Shown here: positions 12,640 through 27,471 of the stretch, one piece after another
Position numbering within the stretch: position 1 is the first letter of the stretch
Layout of the letters: each line of letters starts with the position of its first letter
DNA from: Pictodentalium vernedei
Taxonomy: Eukaryota; Mollusca; Scaphopoda; Dentaliida; Dentaliidae
DNA: 64,000 bases
Direction of reading: 5' to 3'
Assembly: GCA_031216915.1 (NCBI GenBank)
Contig: CM062288.1
Coordinates: forward strand, 182,864,596-182,928,595
Program-made: the position numbers and the translations under genes
The notes under the pieces: generated by a model
The model's input: the letters and a program-made list of their open reading frames with translations, nothing else
Told to the model about the DNA's origin: nothing
Database searches by the model: none

Positions 12640-15600
12640 CACCCACATTCAGATTGTTTATTTCTACTTAGTCAGATAGTGTTATATTTTTTTTGTGGAT
12701 TAGGGAAATGTAATACATGTAATGGGTTTGATAACTAAGTTACAGGATATTTGCATTTGAAGAGAGTGTATGGAATGTCACATTTGGAAATGCCTGGAAA
12801 ACTGTGATGCAGAACCTTAAAGAGCATTCTGCCGATGGTGTCAATTCTTGAACCAGGAAGTTCCTTATTTGTATTTGAGTTATAAATACACCATTTTTCA
12901 AAACAGTTTTCATTATTTCTGGTTTGTGTGATATTGTTAGTAGTAGTTAACATTCATCAAGAGATATCTCAGCACAACTGGAAGGAAATAAGTGGCAATT
13001 TTGAGAAATTTATTGATGTAGCCTAATTTCGCAGTTGTTTTGAATTTTCGTCAAGATTTCAAAAACATTAAGGTAGAGCACTGCCTTTCCTAAACACCGA
13101 GCCTTGTATTTATGACAAATTTATGCAGTTATGGACAGCCGGGTTGTTACTGATGACCAGAGATTTGCAGTCATGGTGTCTACTTTTTCATTTTGGTCAT
13201 TGGTGTCATGTCTGTGTGTCATCCGTCCGTCATGCTGTTCACACTTTCATATCTAGAGAGCAACCACCCCCTCCAAAGAAAGAGCTATGGTTATTAGTGC
13301 TTATTGTTTTACATTTTGATTGTATTTAACATTGCTATTGGCAGGACCTGGGTAGTCAATATGGCTGGTAGTAATAACAAAAATACTATCTGAAGCGGCT
13401 CAGAGAAATCGGGGTGGGGGGGGGGGGGATGTGGTGTGGTTGTGAAAATCGGGTAAAATCTAGCTGAAAAAGCTATTCGGCAATCAGGAAGGCCATGCAG
13501 TATCTTTTTACTGGTTGAAAATAGAGAATTGTGGATTTTGTTCATTCAACTCAGGGTAGACTCCAGATTATTTTGCCTGAGTGAAATCCAGGGGGAGATC
13601 ACTCTTGTTTTCTCTTTAAGGTTCCGCTCCACAGTTTCGCACTATTCCACAGGGGTGAAATTCTAAGCAAAGGGCGTATGTTGAAATTAAGGCCATGTAA
13701 AATAGAGATATATTTTTAGTATGAGATATATGATTACATTAGGCTTTTTATTGGACAAGAGAATTTGAAGTTTTGGTCCCAAATTTGGAGTCTGATACAC
13801 AGGGGTAAATTACCAGATGAATTATGGGAAACAGTGGCTTCGAAAAATTGGCTATTTTTTCAAATGTAATTTTTACACGGGTTTGTTACCAGACAGGTAA
13901 CTAAAAAATGAGACGGAAACATATAATTTTTTTTTTGCATTTTAGAAACAACGGATGCTCTGCTCCAGGGGTGGGTAGCGGGGTTGGTGGGAAAATTCTG
14001 CTTTTGAGGCTGCTAGGTGGCTGAAAATGACTGGTTTCGGTATTTTTTCAGGCAATTTTTCAGGTTGAAGTCTTGCCTTTGACAATAAATAATTCCACCC
14101 ACATTCAGATTGTTTATTTCTACTTAGTCAGATAGTGTTATATGTTTTTTGTGGATTTGGAAAATGTAATACATGTAATGGGTTTGATAACTAAGTTACA
14201 GGATATTTGCATTTGAAGAGAGTGTATGGCATGTCACATTTGGAAATGCCTGGAAAACTGTGAAGCAGAACCTTGAAGAGCATTCTGCCGACGGTGTCAA
14301 TTCTTGAACCAGGAAGTTCCTTATTTGTGTTTGAGTTATAAATACACCATTTTTCAAAAAACTTTTCATTATTTCTGGTTTGTGTGATATTGTTAGTAGC
14401 AGTTAACATTCATCAAGAGATATCTCAGCACAACTGGAAGGAAATAAGTGGAAATTTTGAGAAATTTATTGATGTAGCCTAATTTCGCACTTGTTTTGAA
14501 TTTTCGTCAAGATTTCAAAAACATTAAGGTAGAGCACTGCCTTTCCTAAACACCGAGCCTTGTATTTATGACAAATTTATGCAGTTATGGACAGCCGGGT
14601 TGTTACTGATGACCAGAGATTTGCAGTCATGGTGTCTACTTTTTCATTTTGGTCATTGGTGTCATGTCTGTGTGTCATCCTTCCGTCAGGCTGTTCACGC
14701 TTTCATATCTAGAGAGCAACCCCCCCCCCCCTCCAAAGAAAGAGCTATGGTTATTAGTGCTTATTGTTTTACATTTTGATTGCATTTAACAGTGCTATTG
14801 GCAGGACCTGGGTAGTCAATATGGCTGGTAGTAATAACAAAAATACTATCTGAAGCGGCTCAGAGAAATCCGGGGGGGGGGGGGGGGGGGTGGTGTGGTG
14901 TGGTTGTGAAAATCGGGTAAAATCTGGCTTAAAAAGCTATTCGGCAATCAGGAAGGCCATGCTGTATCTTTTTACTGGTTGAAAATAGAGACTTGTGGTT
15001 TTTGTTCATTCAACTCAGGATAGACTCCAGACTATTTTGCCTGAGTGAAATCCAGGGGGAGATCACTCTTGTTTTCTCTTTAAGGTTCCGCTCCACAGTT
15101 TCGCACTATTGCACAGGGGTGAAATTCTAAACAAAGGGCGTATGTTGAAACTAAGACCATGTAAAATAGAGATATATTTTTAGTATGAGATATATGATTA
15201 CATTAGGCTTTTTGTTGGACAAGAGAATTTGAAATTTTGGTCCCAAATTTGGAGTCTGATACACAGGGGTAAATTACCAGATGAATTATGGGAAACAGTG
15301 GCTTCGAAAAATTGGCTATTTTTTTAAATGTAATTTTTACACGGGTTTGTTACCAGACAGGTAACTAAAAAATGAGACGGAAACATATAATTTTTTTTTG
15401 GCATTTTAGAAACAAGGGATGCTCTGCTCCAGGGGTGGGTAGGCGGGGTTAGTGGGAAAATTCTGCTTTTGAGGCTGCTAGGTGGCTGAAAATGACTGGT
15501 TTCGGTATTTTTTCAGGCAATTTTTCAGGTTGAAGTCTTGCCTTTGACAATAAATAATTCCACCCACATTCAGATTGTTTATTTCTACTTAGTCAGATAG

Positions 15601-18600
15601 TGTTATATGTTTTTTGTGGATTTGGGAAATGTAATACATGTAATGGGTTTGATAACTAAGTTACAGGATATTTGCATTTGAAGAGAGTGTCTGGCATGTC
15701 ACATTTGGAAATGCCTGGAAAACTGTGAAGCAGAACCTTAAAGAGCATTCTGCCGACGGTGTCAATTCTTGAACCAGGAAGTTCCTTATTTGTGTTTGAA
15801 TTATAAGTACACCATTTTACAAAAAACTTTTCATTATATCTGGTTTGTGTGATATTGTTAGTAGAGTTAACATTCATCAAGAGATATCTCAGCACAACTG
15901 GAAGGAAATAAGTGGAAATTTTGAGAAATTTATTGATGTAGCCTAATTTCGCACTTGTTTTGAATTTTCGTCAAGATTTCAAAAACATTAAGGTAGAGCA
16001 CTGCCTTTCCTAAACACCGAGCCTTGTATTTATGACAAATTTATGCAGTTATGGACAGCCAGGTTGTTACTGATGACCAGAGATTTGCAGTCATGGAGTC
16101 TACTTTTTCATTTTGGTGATTGGTGTCATGTCTGTGTGTCATCCGTCCGTCATGCTGTTCACGCTTTCATGTCTAGAGAGCAAACCCCCCCCCCCTCCAA
16201 AGAAAGAGCTATGGTTATTAGTGCTTATTGTTTTACATTTTGATTGTATTTAACAGTGCTATTGGCAGGACCTGGGTAGTCAATGTGGCTGGTGGTAATA
16301 ACAATAATACTATCTGAAGTGGCTCAGAGAAATCGGGGGGGGGGGGGGGGGGGGGGTGGTGTGGTGTGGTTGTGAAAATCGGGTAAAATCTAGCTGAAAA
16401 AGCTATTCGGCAATCAGGAAGGCCATGCTGTATCTTTTTACTGGTTGAAAATAGAGACTTGTGGTTTTTGTTCATTCAACTCAGGATAGACTCCAGATTA
16501 TTTTGCCTGAGTGAAATCCAGTGGGAGATCACTCTTGTTTTCTCTTTAAGGTACCGCTCCACAGTTTCACACTATTGCACAGGGGTGAAATTCTAAACAA
16601 AGGGCGTATGTTGAAACTAAGGCCATGTAAAATAGAGATATATTTTTAGTATCAGATATATGATTACATTAGGCCTTTTGCTGGACAAGAGAATTTGACG
16701 TTTTGGTCCCAAAGTTGGAGTCTGATACATAGGGGTAAATTACCAGATATATTATGGGAAACAGTGGCTTCGATAAATTGGCTTTTTTTTTAAATGTAAT
16801 TTTTACACTGGTTTGTTACCAGACAGGTAACTAAAAAATGAGACGGCAACATATAATTTTTTTTTTTGCATTTCAGAAACAACGGATGCTCTGCTCCAGG
16901 GGTGGGTAGGCGGGGTTGGTGGGAAAATTCAGCTTTTGAGGCTGCTAGGTGGCTGAAAATGACTGGTTTCGGTATTTTTTCAGGCAATTTTTCAGGTTGA
17001 AGTCTTGCCTTTGACAATAAATAATTCCACCCACATTCAGATTGTTTATTTCTACTTAGTCAGATAGTATTATATTTTTTTGTGGATTAGGGAAATGTAA
17101 TACATGTAATGGGTTTGATAACTAAGTTACAGGATATTTGCATTTGAAGAGAGTGTATGGAATGTCACATTTGGAAATGCCTGGAAAACTGTGATGCAGA
17201 ACCTTAAAGAGCATTCTGCCGATGGTGTCAATTCTTGAACCAGGAAGTTCCTTATTTGTATTTGAGTTATAAATACACCATTTTTCAAAACAGTTTTCAT
17301 TATTTCTGGTTTGTGTGATATTGTTAGTAGTAGTTAACATTCATCAAGAGATATCTCAGCACAACTGGAAGGAAATAAGTGGAAATTTTGAGAAATTTAT
17401 TGATGTAGCCTAATTTCGCAGTTGTTTTGAATTTTCGTCAAGATTTCAAAAACATTAAGGTAGAGCACTGCCTTTCCTAAACACCGAGCCTTGTATTTAT
17501 GACAAATTTATGCAGTTATGGACAGCCGGGTTGTTACTGATGACCAGAGATTTGCAGTCATGGTGTCTACTTTTTCATTTTGGTCATTGGTGTCATGTCT
17601 GTGTGTCATCCGTCCGTCATGCTGTTCACACTTTCATATCTAGAGAGCAACCACCCCCTCCAAAGAAAGAGCTATGGTTATTAGTGCTTATTGTTTTACA
17701 TTTTGATTGTATTTAACATTGCTATTGGCAGGACCTGGGTAGTCAATATGGCTGGTAGTAATAACAAAAATACTATCTGAAGCGGCTCAGAGAAATCGGG
17801 GGTGGGGGGGGGGGGATGTGGTGTGGTTGTGAAAATCGGGTAAAATCTAGCTGAAAAAGCTATTCGGCAATCAGGAAGGCCATGCAGTATCTTTTTACTG
17901 GTTGAAAATAGAGAATTGTGGATTTTGTTCATTCAACTCAGGGTAGACTCCAGATTATTTTGCCTGAGTGAAATCCAGGGGGAGATCACTCTTGTTTTCT
18001 CTTTAAGGTTCCGCTCCACAGTTTCGCACTATTCCACAGGGGTGAAATTCTAAGCAAAGGGCGTATGTTGAAATTAAGGCCATGTAAAATAGAGATATAT
18101 TTTTAGTATGAGATATATGATTACATTAGGCTTTTTATTGGACAAGAGAATTTGAAGTTTTGGTCCCAAATTTGGAGTCTGATACACAGGGGTAAATTAC
18201 CAGATGAATTATGGGAAACAGTGGCTTCGAAAAATTGGCTATTTTTTAAAATGTAATTTTTACACGGGTTTGTTACCAGACAGGTAACTAAAAAATGAGA
18301 CGGAAACATATAATTTTTTTTTTGCATTTTAGAAACAACGGATGCTCTGCTCCAGGGGTGGGTAGCGGGGTTGGTGGGAAAATTCTGCTTTTGAGGCTGC
18401 TAGGTGGCTGAAAATGACTGGTTTCGGTATTTTTTCAGGCAATTTTTCAGGTTGAAGTCTTGCCTTTGACAATAAATAATTCCACCCACATTCAGATTGT
18501 TTATTTCTACTTAGTCAGATAGTGTTATATGTTTTTTGTGGATTTGGGAAATGTAATACATGTAATGGGTTTGATAACTAAGTTACAGGATATTTGCATT

Positions 18601-21600
18601 TGAAGAGAGTGTATGGCATGTCACATTTGGAAATGCCTGGAAAACTGTGAAGCAGAACCTTGAAGAGCATTCTGCCGACGGTGTCAATTCTTGAACCAGG
18701 AAGTTCCTTATTTGTGTTTGAGTTATAAATACACCATTTTTCAAAAAACTTTTCATTATTTCTGGTTTGTGTGATATTGTTAGTAGCAGTTAACATTCAT
18801 CAAGAGATATCTCAGCACAACTGGAAGGAAATAAGTGGAAATTTTGAGAAATTTATTGATGTAGCCTAATTTCGCACTTGTTTTGAATTTTCGTCAAGAT
18901 TTCAAAAACATTAAGGTAGAGCACTGCCTTTCCTAAACACCGAGCCTTGTATTTATGACAAATTTATGCAGTTATGGACAGCCGGGTTGTTACTGATGAC
19001 CAGAGATTTGCAGTCATGGTGTCTACTTTTTCATTTTGGTCATTGGTGTCATGTCTGTGTGTCATCCGTCCGTCATGCTGTTCACACTTTCATATCTAGA
19101 GAGCAACCACCCCCTCCAAAGAAAGAGCTATGGTTATTAGTGCTTATTGTTTTACATTTTGATTGTATTTAACATTGCTATTGGCAGGACCTGGGTAGTC
19201 AATATGGCTGGTAGTAATAACAAAAATACTATCTGAAGCGGCTCAGAGAAATCTGGGTGGGGGGGGGGGGGATGTGGTGTGGTTGTGAAAATCGGGTAAA
19301 ATCTAGCTGAAAAAGCTATTCGGCAATCAGGAAGGCCATGCAGTATCTTTTTACTGGTTGAAAATAGAGAATTGTGGATTTTGTTCATTCAACTCAGGGT
19401 AGACTCCAGATTATTTTGCCTGAGTGAAATCCAGGGGGAGATCACTCTTGTTTTCTCTTTAAGGTTCCGCTCCACAGTTTCGCACTATTGCACAGGGGTG
19501 AAATTCTAAGCAAAGGGCGTATGTTGAAATTAAGGCCATGTAAAATAGAGATATATTTTTAGTATGAGATATATGATTACATTAGGCTTTTTATTGGACA
19601 AGAGAATTTGAAGTTTTAGTCCCAAATTTGGAGTCTGATACACAGGGGTAAATTACCAGATGAATTATGGGAAACAGTGGCTTCGAAAAATTGGCTATTT
19701 TTTAAAATGTAATTTTTACCCGGCTTTGTTACCAGACAGGTAACTAAAAAATGAGACGGAAACATATAATTTTTTTTTTGCATTTTAGAAACAACGGATG
19801 CTCTGCTCCAGGGGTGGGTAGCGGGGTTGGTGGGAAAATTCTGCTTTTGAGGCTGCTAGGTGGCTGAAAATGACTGGTTTCGGTATTTTTTCAGGCAATT
19901 TTTCAGGTTGAAGTCTTGCCTTTGACAATAAATAATTCCACCCACATTCAGATTGTTTATTTCTACTTAGTCAGATAGTGTTATATGTTTTTTGTGGATA
20001 TGGAAAATGTAATACATGTAATGGGTTTGATAACTAAGTTACAGGATATTTGCATTTGAAGAGAGTGTATGGCATGTCACATTTGGAAATGCCTGGAAAA
20101 CTGTGAAGCAGAACCTTGAAGAGCATTCTGCCGACGGTGTCAATTCTTGAACCAGGAAGTTCCTTATTTGTGTTTGAGTTATAAATACACCATTTTTCAA
20201 AAAACTTTTCATTATTTCTGGTTTGTGTGATATTGTTAGTAGCAGTTAACATTCATCAAGAGATATCTCAGCACAACTGGAAGGAAATAAGTGGAAATTT
20301 TGAGAAATTTATTGATGTAGCCTAATTTCGCACTTGTTTTGAATTTTCGTCAAGATTTCAAAAACATTAAGGTAGAGCACTGCCTTTCCTAAACACCGAG
20401 CCTTGTATTTATGACAAATTTATGCAGTTATGGACAGCCGGGTTGTTACTGATGACCAGAGATTTGCAGTCATGGTGTCTACTTTTTCATTTTGGTCATT
20501 GGTGTCATGTCTGTGTGTCATCCTTCCGTCAGGCTGTTCACGCTTTCATATCTAGAGAGCACCCCCCCCCTCCAAAGAAAGAGCTATGGTTATTAGTGCT
20601 TATTGTTTTACATTTTGATTGCATTGAACAGTGCTATTGGCAGGACCTGGGTAGTCAATATGGCTGGTAGTAATAACAAAAATACTATCTGAAGCGGCTC
20701 AGAGAAATCCGGGGGGGGGGCGGGGGGGGGGGGGGGGGTGGTGTGGTGTGGTTGTGAAAATCGGGTAAAATCTAGCTGAAAAAGCTATTCGGCAATCAGG
20801 AAGGCCATGCTGTATCTTTTTACTGGTTGAAAATAGAGACTTGTGGTTTTTGTTCATTCAACTCAGGATAGACTCCAGACTATTTTGCCTGAGTGAAATC
20901 CAGGGGGAGATCACTCTTGTTTTCTCTTTAAGGTTCCGCTCCACAGTTTCGCACTATTGCACAGGGGTGAAATTCTAAACAAAGGGCGTATGTTGAAACT
21001 AAGACCATGTAAAATAGAGATATATTTTTAGTATGAGATATATGATTACATTAGGCTTTTTGTTGGACAAGAGAATTTGAAATTTTGGTCCCAAATTTGG
21101 AGTCTGATACACAGGGGTAAATTACCAGATGAATTATGGGAAACAGTGGCTTCAAAAAATTGGCTATTTTTTTAAATGTAATTTTTACACGGGTTTGTTA
21201 CCAGACAGGTAACTAAAAAATGAGACGGAAACATATAATTTTTTTTTGGCATTTTAGAAACAAGGGATGCTCTGCTCCAGGGGTGGGTAGGCGGGGTTAG
21301 TGGGAAAATTCTGCTTTTGAGGCTGCTAGGTGGCTGAAAATGACTGGTTTCGGTATTTTTTCAGGCAATTTTTCAGGTTGAAGTCTTGCCTTTGACAATA
21401 AATAATTCCACCCACATTCAGATTGTTTATTTCTACTTAGTCAGATAGTGTTATATGTTTTTTGTGGATTTGGGAAATGTAATACATGTAATGGGTTTGA
21501 TAACTAAGTTACAGGATATTTGCATTTGAAGAGAGTGTCTGGCATGTCACATTTGGAAATGCCTGGAAAACTGTGAAGCAGAACCTTAAAGAGCATTCTG

Positions 21601-22640
21601 CCGACGGTGTCAATTCTTGAACCAGGAAGTTCCTTATTTGTGTTTGAATTATAAGTACCCCATTTTACAAAAAACTTTTCATTATATCTGGTTTGTGTGA
21701 TATTGTTAGTAGAGTTAACATTCATCAAGAGATATCTCAGCACAACTGGAAGGAAATAAGTGGAAATTTTGAGAAATTTATTGATGTAGCCTAATTTCGC
21801 ACTTGTTTTGAATTTTCGTCAAGATTTCAAAAACATTAAGGTAGAGCACTGCCTTTCCTAAACACCGAGCCTTGTATTTATGACAAATTTATGCAGTTAT
21901 GGACAGCCAGGTTGTTACTGATGACCAGAGATTTGCAGTCATGGTGTCTACTTTTTCATTTTGGTGATTGGTGTCATGTCTGTGTGACATCCGTCCGTCA
22001 TGCTGTTCACGCTTTCATATCTAGAGAGCAACCCCCCCCCTCCAAAGAAAGAGCTATGGTTATTAGTGCTTATTGTTTTACATTTTGATTGTATTTAACA
22101 GTGCTATTGGCAGGACCTGGGTAGTCAATGTGGCTGGTGGTAATAACAATAATACTATCTGAAGTGGCTCAGAGAAATCGGGGGGGGGGGGGGTGTGTGT
22201 GGTGTGGTTGTGAAAATCGGGTAAAATCTAGCTGAAAAAGCTATTCGGCAATCAGGAAGGCCATGCTGTATCTTTTTACTGGTTGAAAATAGAGACTTGT
22301 GGTTTTTGTTCATTCAACTCAGGATAGACTCCAGATTATTTTGCCTGAGTGAAATCCAGTGGGAGATCACTCTTGTTTTGTCTTTAAGGTACCGCTCCAC
22401 AGTTTCACACTATTGCACAGGGGTGAAATTCTAAACAAAGGGCGTATGTTGAAACTAAGGCCATGTAAAATAGAGATATATTTTTAGTATCAGATATATT
22501 ATTACATTAGGCCTTTTGCTGGACAAGAGAATTTGACGTTTTGGTCCCAAAGTTGGAGTCTGATACATAGGAGTAAATTACCAGATATATTATGGGAAAC
22601 AGTGGCTTCGATAAATTGGCTTTTTTTTTTTAAATGTAAT
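12640..22640 (+). repeat. Satellite domain B with a-b-c / a-a-b-c order
   Basis: Type a (M9, M12, M13) has CACACTTTCATATC followed by AACCACCCCCTCC and a G-tract broken by T. Type b (M10, M14) has CATCCTTCCGTCAGGC and GATTGCATT. Type c (M11, M15) has CAGCCAGGTTGTTAC, AACAATAATAC and GGTACCGCTCC. The tails of M8 and M11 share GTGGATTAGGG, TATGGAATGTCAC, GTGATGCAGAACC and CAAAACAGTTTTC. Order M9-M15 is therefore a b c a a b c. Offsets are 4387 bp for M9 to M12 and about 5845 bp for M10 to M14 and M11 to M15. The second block has one extra a monomer. Confidence 0.85.
20711..20738 (+). repeat. Long interrupted G-tract in M14
   Basis: Ten G, one C, then seventeen G, followed by TGGTGTGGTGTGG. This is one of the longest G-tracts in the array and is a clear quadruplex-forming candidate. 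Confidence 0.85.
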
Positions 22641-23348
22641 TTTTACACTGGTTTCTTACCAGACAGAAAACTAAAAATGAGACGGAAACATATGAATTTT
22701 TTTTGGCATTTTAGAAACAAGGGATGCTCTGCTCCAGGGGTGGGTAGGCGGGGTTGGTGGGAAAATTCTGCTTTTGAGACTGCTAGGTGGATGAAAATGA
22801 CTGGTTTCGGTATTTTTTCAGGCAATTTTTCAGGTTGAAGTCTTGCCTTTGACAATAAATAATTCCACCCACATTCAGATTGTTTATTTCTACTTAGTCA
22901 GATAGTGTTATATGTTTTTTGTGGATTTGGGAAATGTAATACATGTAATGGGTTTGATAACTAAGTTACAGGATATTTGCATTGGAAGAGATTGTATGGC
23001 ATGTCTCATTTGGAAATGCCTGGAAAACTGTGGAGCAGAACCTTAAAGAGCATTCTGCCGACGGTGTCAATTCTTGAACCAGGAAGTTCCTTATTTGTGT
23101 TTGAGTTATAAATACACCATTTTTCAAAAAACTTTTCATTATTTCTGGTTTGTGTGCTATTGTCAGTAGTAGTTAACATTCATCAAGGGATATCTCAGCA
23201 CAACTGGAAGGAAATAAATGGAAATTTTGAGAAATTTATTGATGTAGCCTAATTTCGCACTTGTTTTGACTTTTCGTCAAGATTTCAAAAACATTAAGGT
23301 AGAGCACTGCCTTTCCTAAACACCGAGCCTTGTATTTATGACAAATTT

Positions 23349-24543
23349 ATGCAGTTATGGACAGCCTGGTTGTTACTCTTGACCAGAGATTTGCAGTCAT
23401 GGTGTCTACTTTTTCATTTTGGTCATTGTGTCATGTCTGTGTGTCATCCGTCTGTCAAGCTGTTCGCGCTTTCATATCTAGAGAGCAACACCCCCCACCC
23501 CCCCCCCCCAAAAAGCTATGGTTATTAGTGCTTATTGTTTTACATTTTGATTGTATTTAACAGTGCTATTGGCAGGACCTGGGTAGTCAATGTGGCTGGT
23601 GGTAATAACAAAAATACTATCTGAAGTGGCTCAGAGATATCGGGGTGGGGGGGGGGGTGGTGTGGTGTGGTTGTGAAAATCTGGTAAAATCTAACTGAAA
23701 AAGCTATTCGGCAATCAGGAAGGCCATGCTGTATATTTTTACTGGTTGAAAATAGAGAATTGTGGATTTTGTTCATTCAACTCAGGGTAGACTCCAGATT
23801 ATTTTGCCTGAGTGAAATCCAGGGGGAGATCACTCTTGTTTTCTCTACCAGACAGGAAACTAAAAATGAGACGGAAACATATGAATTTTTTTTTTGCATT
23901 TTAGAAACAAGGGATACTCTGCTCCAGGGGTGGGTAGGCGGAGTTGGTGGGAAAATTCTGCTTTTGAGGCTGCTAGGTGGCTGAAAATGACTGGTTTCAT
24001 TATTTTTTCAGGCAATTTTTCAGGTTGAAGTCTTGCCTTTGGCAATAAATAATTCCACCCACATTCAGATTGTTTATTTCTACTTAGTCAGATAGTGTTA
24101 TATGTTTTTTTGTGGATTTGGGAAATGTAATACATGTAATGGGTTTGATAACTAAGTTACAGGATATCTGCATTTGAAGAGAGTGTATGGCATGTCACAT
24201 TTGGAAATGCCTGGAAAACTGTGGAGCAGAACCTTAAAGAGCATTCTGCCGACGGTGTCAATTCTTGAACCAGGAAGTTCCTTATTTGTGTTTGAGTTAT
24301 AAATACACCATTTTTCAAAAAACTTTTCATTATTTCTGGTTTGTGTGCTATTGTCAGTAGTAGTTAACATTCATCAAGGGATATCTCAGCACAACTGGAA
24401 GGAAATAAATGGAAATTTTGAGAAATTTATTGATGTAGCCTAATTTCGCACTTGTTTTGAATTTTCGTCAAGATTTCAAAAACATTAAGGTTGAGCACTG
24501 CCCTTCCTAAACACCGAGCCTTGTATTTATGACAAATTTATTT
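23349..24543 (+). repeat. Short monomer M16 with a private internal deletion
   Basis: M16 is 1195 bp. At 23846/23847, TTGTTTTCTCT is joined directly to ACCAGACAGGAAAC. Full monomers have about 270 bp between these points, including the GTTCCGCTCCACAG and CCAGATGAATTATGGG segments. The junction differs from that of the other two short monomers, so it is an independent event. Confidence 0.9.
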
Positions 24544-27471
24544 ATGCAGTTATGGACAGCCTGGTTGTTACTGTTGACCAGAGATTTGCAGTCATGGTGT
24601 CTACTTTTTCATTTTGGTCATTGGTGTCATGTCTGTGTGTCATCCGTCTGTCGAGCTGTTCACACTTTCATATCTAGAGAGCAACACCCACCCCCCACCC
24701 CCAAAAAGCTATTGTTATTAGTGCTTATTGTTTTACATTTTGATTGTATTTAACAGTGCTATTGGCACGACCTGGGTAGTCAATGTGGCCGGTGGTAATA
24801 ACAAAAATACTATCTGCAGTGGCTCAGAGAAATCGAGGGGGGGGGGGGGGGGGGGGTGGTGTGGTGTGGTTGTGAAAATCGGATAAAATCTAACTGAAAA
24901 AGCTATTCGGCAATCAGGAAAGCCATGCTGTATCTTTTTACTGGTTGAAAATAGAGACTTGTGGTTTTTGTTCATTCAACTCAGGATAGACTCCAGATTA
25001 TTTTGCCTGAGTGAAATCCAGGGGGAGATCACTCTTGTTTTCTCTTTAAGGTTCCGCTCCACAGTTTCGCACTATTGCACAGGGGTGAAATTCTAAACAA
25101 AGGGCGTATGTTGAAACTAAGGCCATGTAAAATAGAGATATAGTTTTCGTATCAGATATATGATTACATTAGGCTTTTTGTTGGAGAAGAGAATTTGAAG
25201 TTTTGGTCCCAAAGTTGGAGTCTGATACATGGGGGTAAATTACCAGATGAATTATGGGAAACAATGGCTTCGAAATATTGGCTATTTTTTTAAATGTAAT
25301 ATTTACACTGGTTTGTTACCAGACAGGAAACTAAAAATGAGACGGAAACATATGAATTTTTTTTTTGCATTTTAGAAACAAGGGATACTCTGCTCCAGGG
25401 GTGGGTAGGCGGGGGTTGGTGGGAAAATTCTGCTTTTGAGGCTGCTAGGTGGCTGAAAATGACTGGTTTCGGTATTTTTTCAGGGAATTTTTCAGGTTGA
25501 AGTCTTGCCTTTGACAATAAATAATTCCACCCACATTCAGATTGTTTATTTCTACTTAGTCAGATAGTGTTATATGTTTTTTGTGGATTTGGGAAATGTA
25601 ATACATGTAATGGGTTTGATAACTAAGTTACAGGATATCTGCATTTGCAGAGAGTGTATGGCATGTCACATTTGGAAATGCCTGGAAAACTGTGGAGCAG
25701 AACCTTAAAGAGCATTCTGCCGACGGTGTCAATTCTTGAACCAGGAAGTTCCTTATTTGTGTTTGAGTTATAAATACACCATTTTTCAAAAAACTTTTCA
25801 TTATTTCTGGTTTGTGTGCTATTGTCAGTAGTAGTTAACATTCATCAAGGGATATCTCAGCACAACTGGAAGGAAATAAATGGAAATTTTGAGAAATTTA
25901 TTGATGTAGCCTAATTTCGCACTTGTTTTGAATTTTCGTCAAGATTTCAAAAACATTAAGGTAGAGCACTGCCCTTCCTAAACACCGAGCCTTGTATTTA
26001 TGACAAATTTATTTATGCAGTTATGGACAGCCTGGTTGTTACTGTTGACCAGAGATTTGCAGTCATGGTGTCTACTTTTTCATTTTGGTCATTGGGGTCA
26101 TGTCTGTGTGTCATCTGTCTGTCAAGCTGTTCACACTTTCATATCTAGAGAGCAACACCCACCCCCCCCCCAAAAAGCTATGGTTATTAGTTCTTATTGT
26201 TTTACATTTTGATTGTATTTAACAGTGCTATTGGCACGACCTGGGTAGTCAATGTGGCTGGTGGTAATAACAAAAATACTATCTGCAGTGGCTCAGAGAA
26301 ATCGTGGGGGGGGGGGGGGTGGTGTGGTGTGGTTGTGAAAATCAGGTAAAATCTAACTGAAAAAGCTATTCGGCAATCAGGAAGGCCATGCAGTGTCTTT
26401 TTACTGGTTGAAAATAGAGACTTGTGGTTTTTGTTCATTCAACTCAGGATAGACTCCAGATTATTTTGCCTGAGTGAAATCCAGGGGGAGACCACTCTTG
26501 TTTTCTCTTTAAGGTTCCGCTCCACAATTTCGCACTATTGCACAGGGGTGAAATTCTAAACAAAGGGCGTATGTTGAAACTAAGGCCATGTAAAATAGAG
26601 ATATATTTTTAGTATCAGATATATGATTACATTAGGCTTTTTGTGGGACAAGAGAATTTGAAGTTTTGGTCCCAAAGTTGGAGTCTGATACATAGGGGTA
26701 AATTACCAGATGAATTATGGGAAACAGTGGCTTCGAAATATTGGCTATTTTTTTAAATGTAATTTTTACACTGGTTTGTTACCAGACAGGAAACTAAAAA
26801 TGAGACGGAAACATATGAATTTTTTTTTTGCATTTTAGAAACAAGGGATACTCTGCTCCAGGGGTGGGTAGGCGGGGTTGGTGGGAAAATTCTGCTTTTG
26901 AGGCTGCTAGGTGGCTGAAAATGACTGGTTTCGGTATTTTTTCAGGCAATTTTTCAGGTTGAAGTCTTGCCTTTGACAATAAATAATTCCACCCACATTC
27001 AGATTGTTTATTTCTACTTAGTCAGATAGTGTTATATGTTTTTTGTGGATTTGGGAAATGTAATACATGTAATGGGTTTGATAACTAAGTTACAGGATAT
27101 CTGCATTTGAAGAGAGTGTATGGCATGTCACATTTGGAAATGCCTGGAAAACTGTGGAGCAGAACCTTAAAGAGCATTGTGCAGACGGTGTCAATTCTTG
27201 AACCAGGAAGTTCCTTATTTGTGTTTGAGTTATAAATACACCATTTTACAAAAAACTTTTAATTATTTCTGGTTTGTGTGCTATTGTCAGTAGTAGTTAA
27301 CATTCATCAAGGATATCTCAACACAACTGGAAGGAAATAAATGGAAATTTTGAGAAATTTAGTGATGTAGCCTAATTTCGCACTTGTTTTGAATTTTCGT
27401 CAAGATTTCAAAAACATTAAGGTAAAGCACTGCCTTTCCTAAACACCGAGCCTTGTATTTATGACAAATTT

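Larger units (their letters stand above)
1..12640 (+). repeat. Satellite domain A
   Basis: These monomers share TTACTGATGACC near their start, CTCCAAAGAAAGAGC after the C-tract, CACGGGTTTG, the segment CAGGTAACTAAAAAATGAG and a GGATGCTCTG segment. Most have the version GTGTATGCCATGTCAC of a later segment. Monomers M1-M3 and M4-M6 inside it form a tandemly duplicated trimer, annotated separately. Confidence 0.85.
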
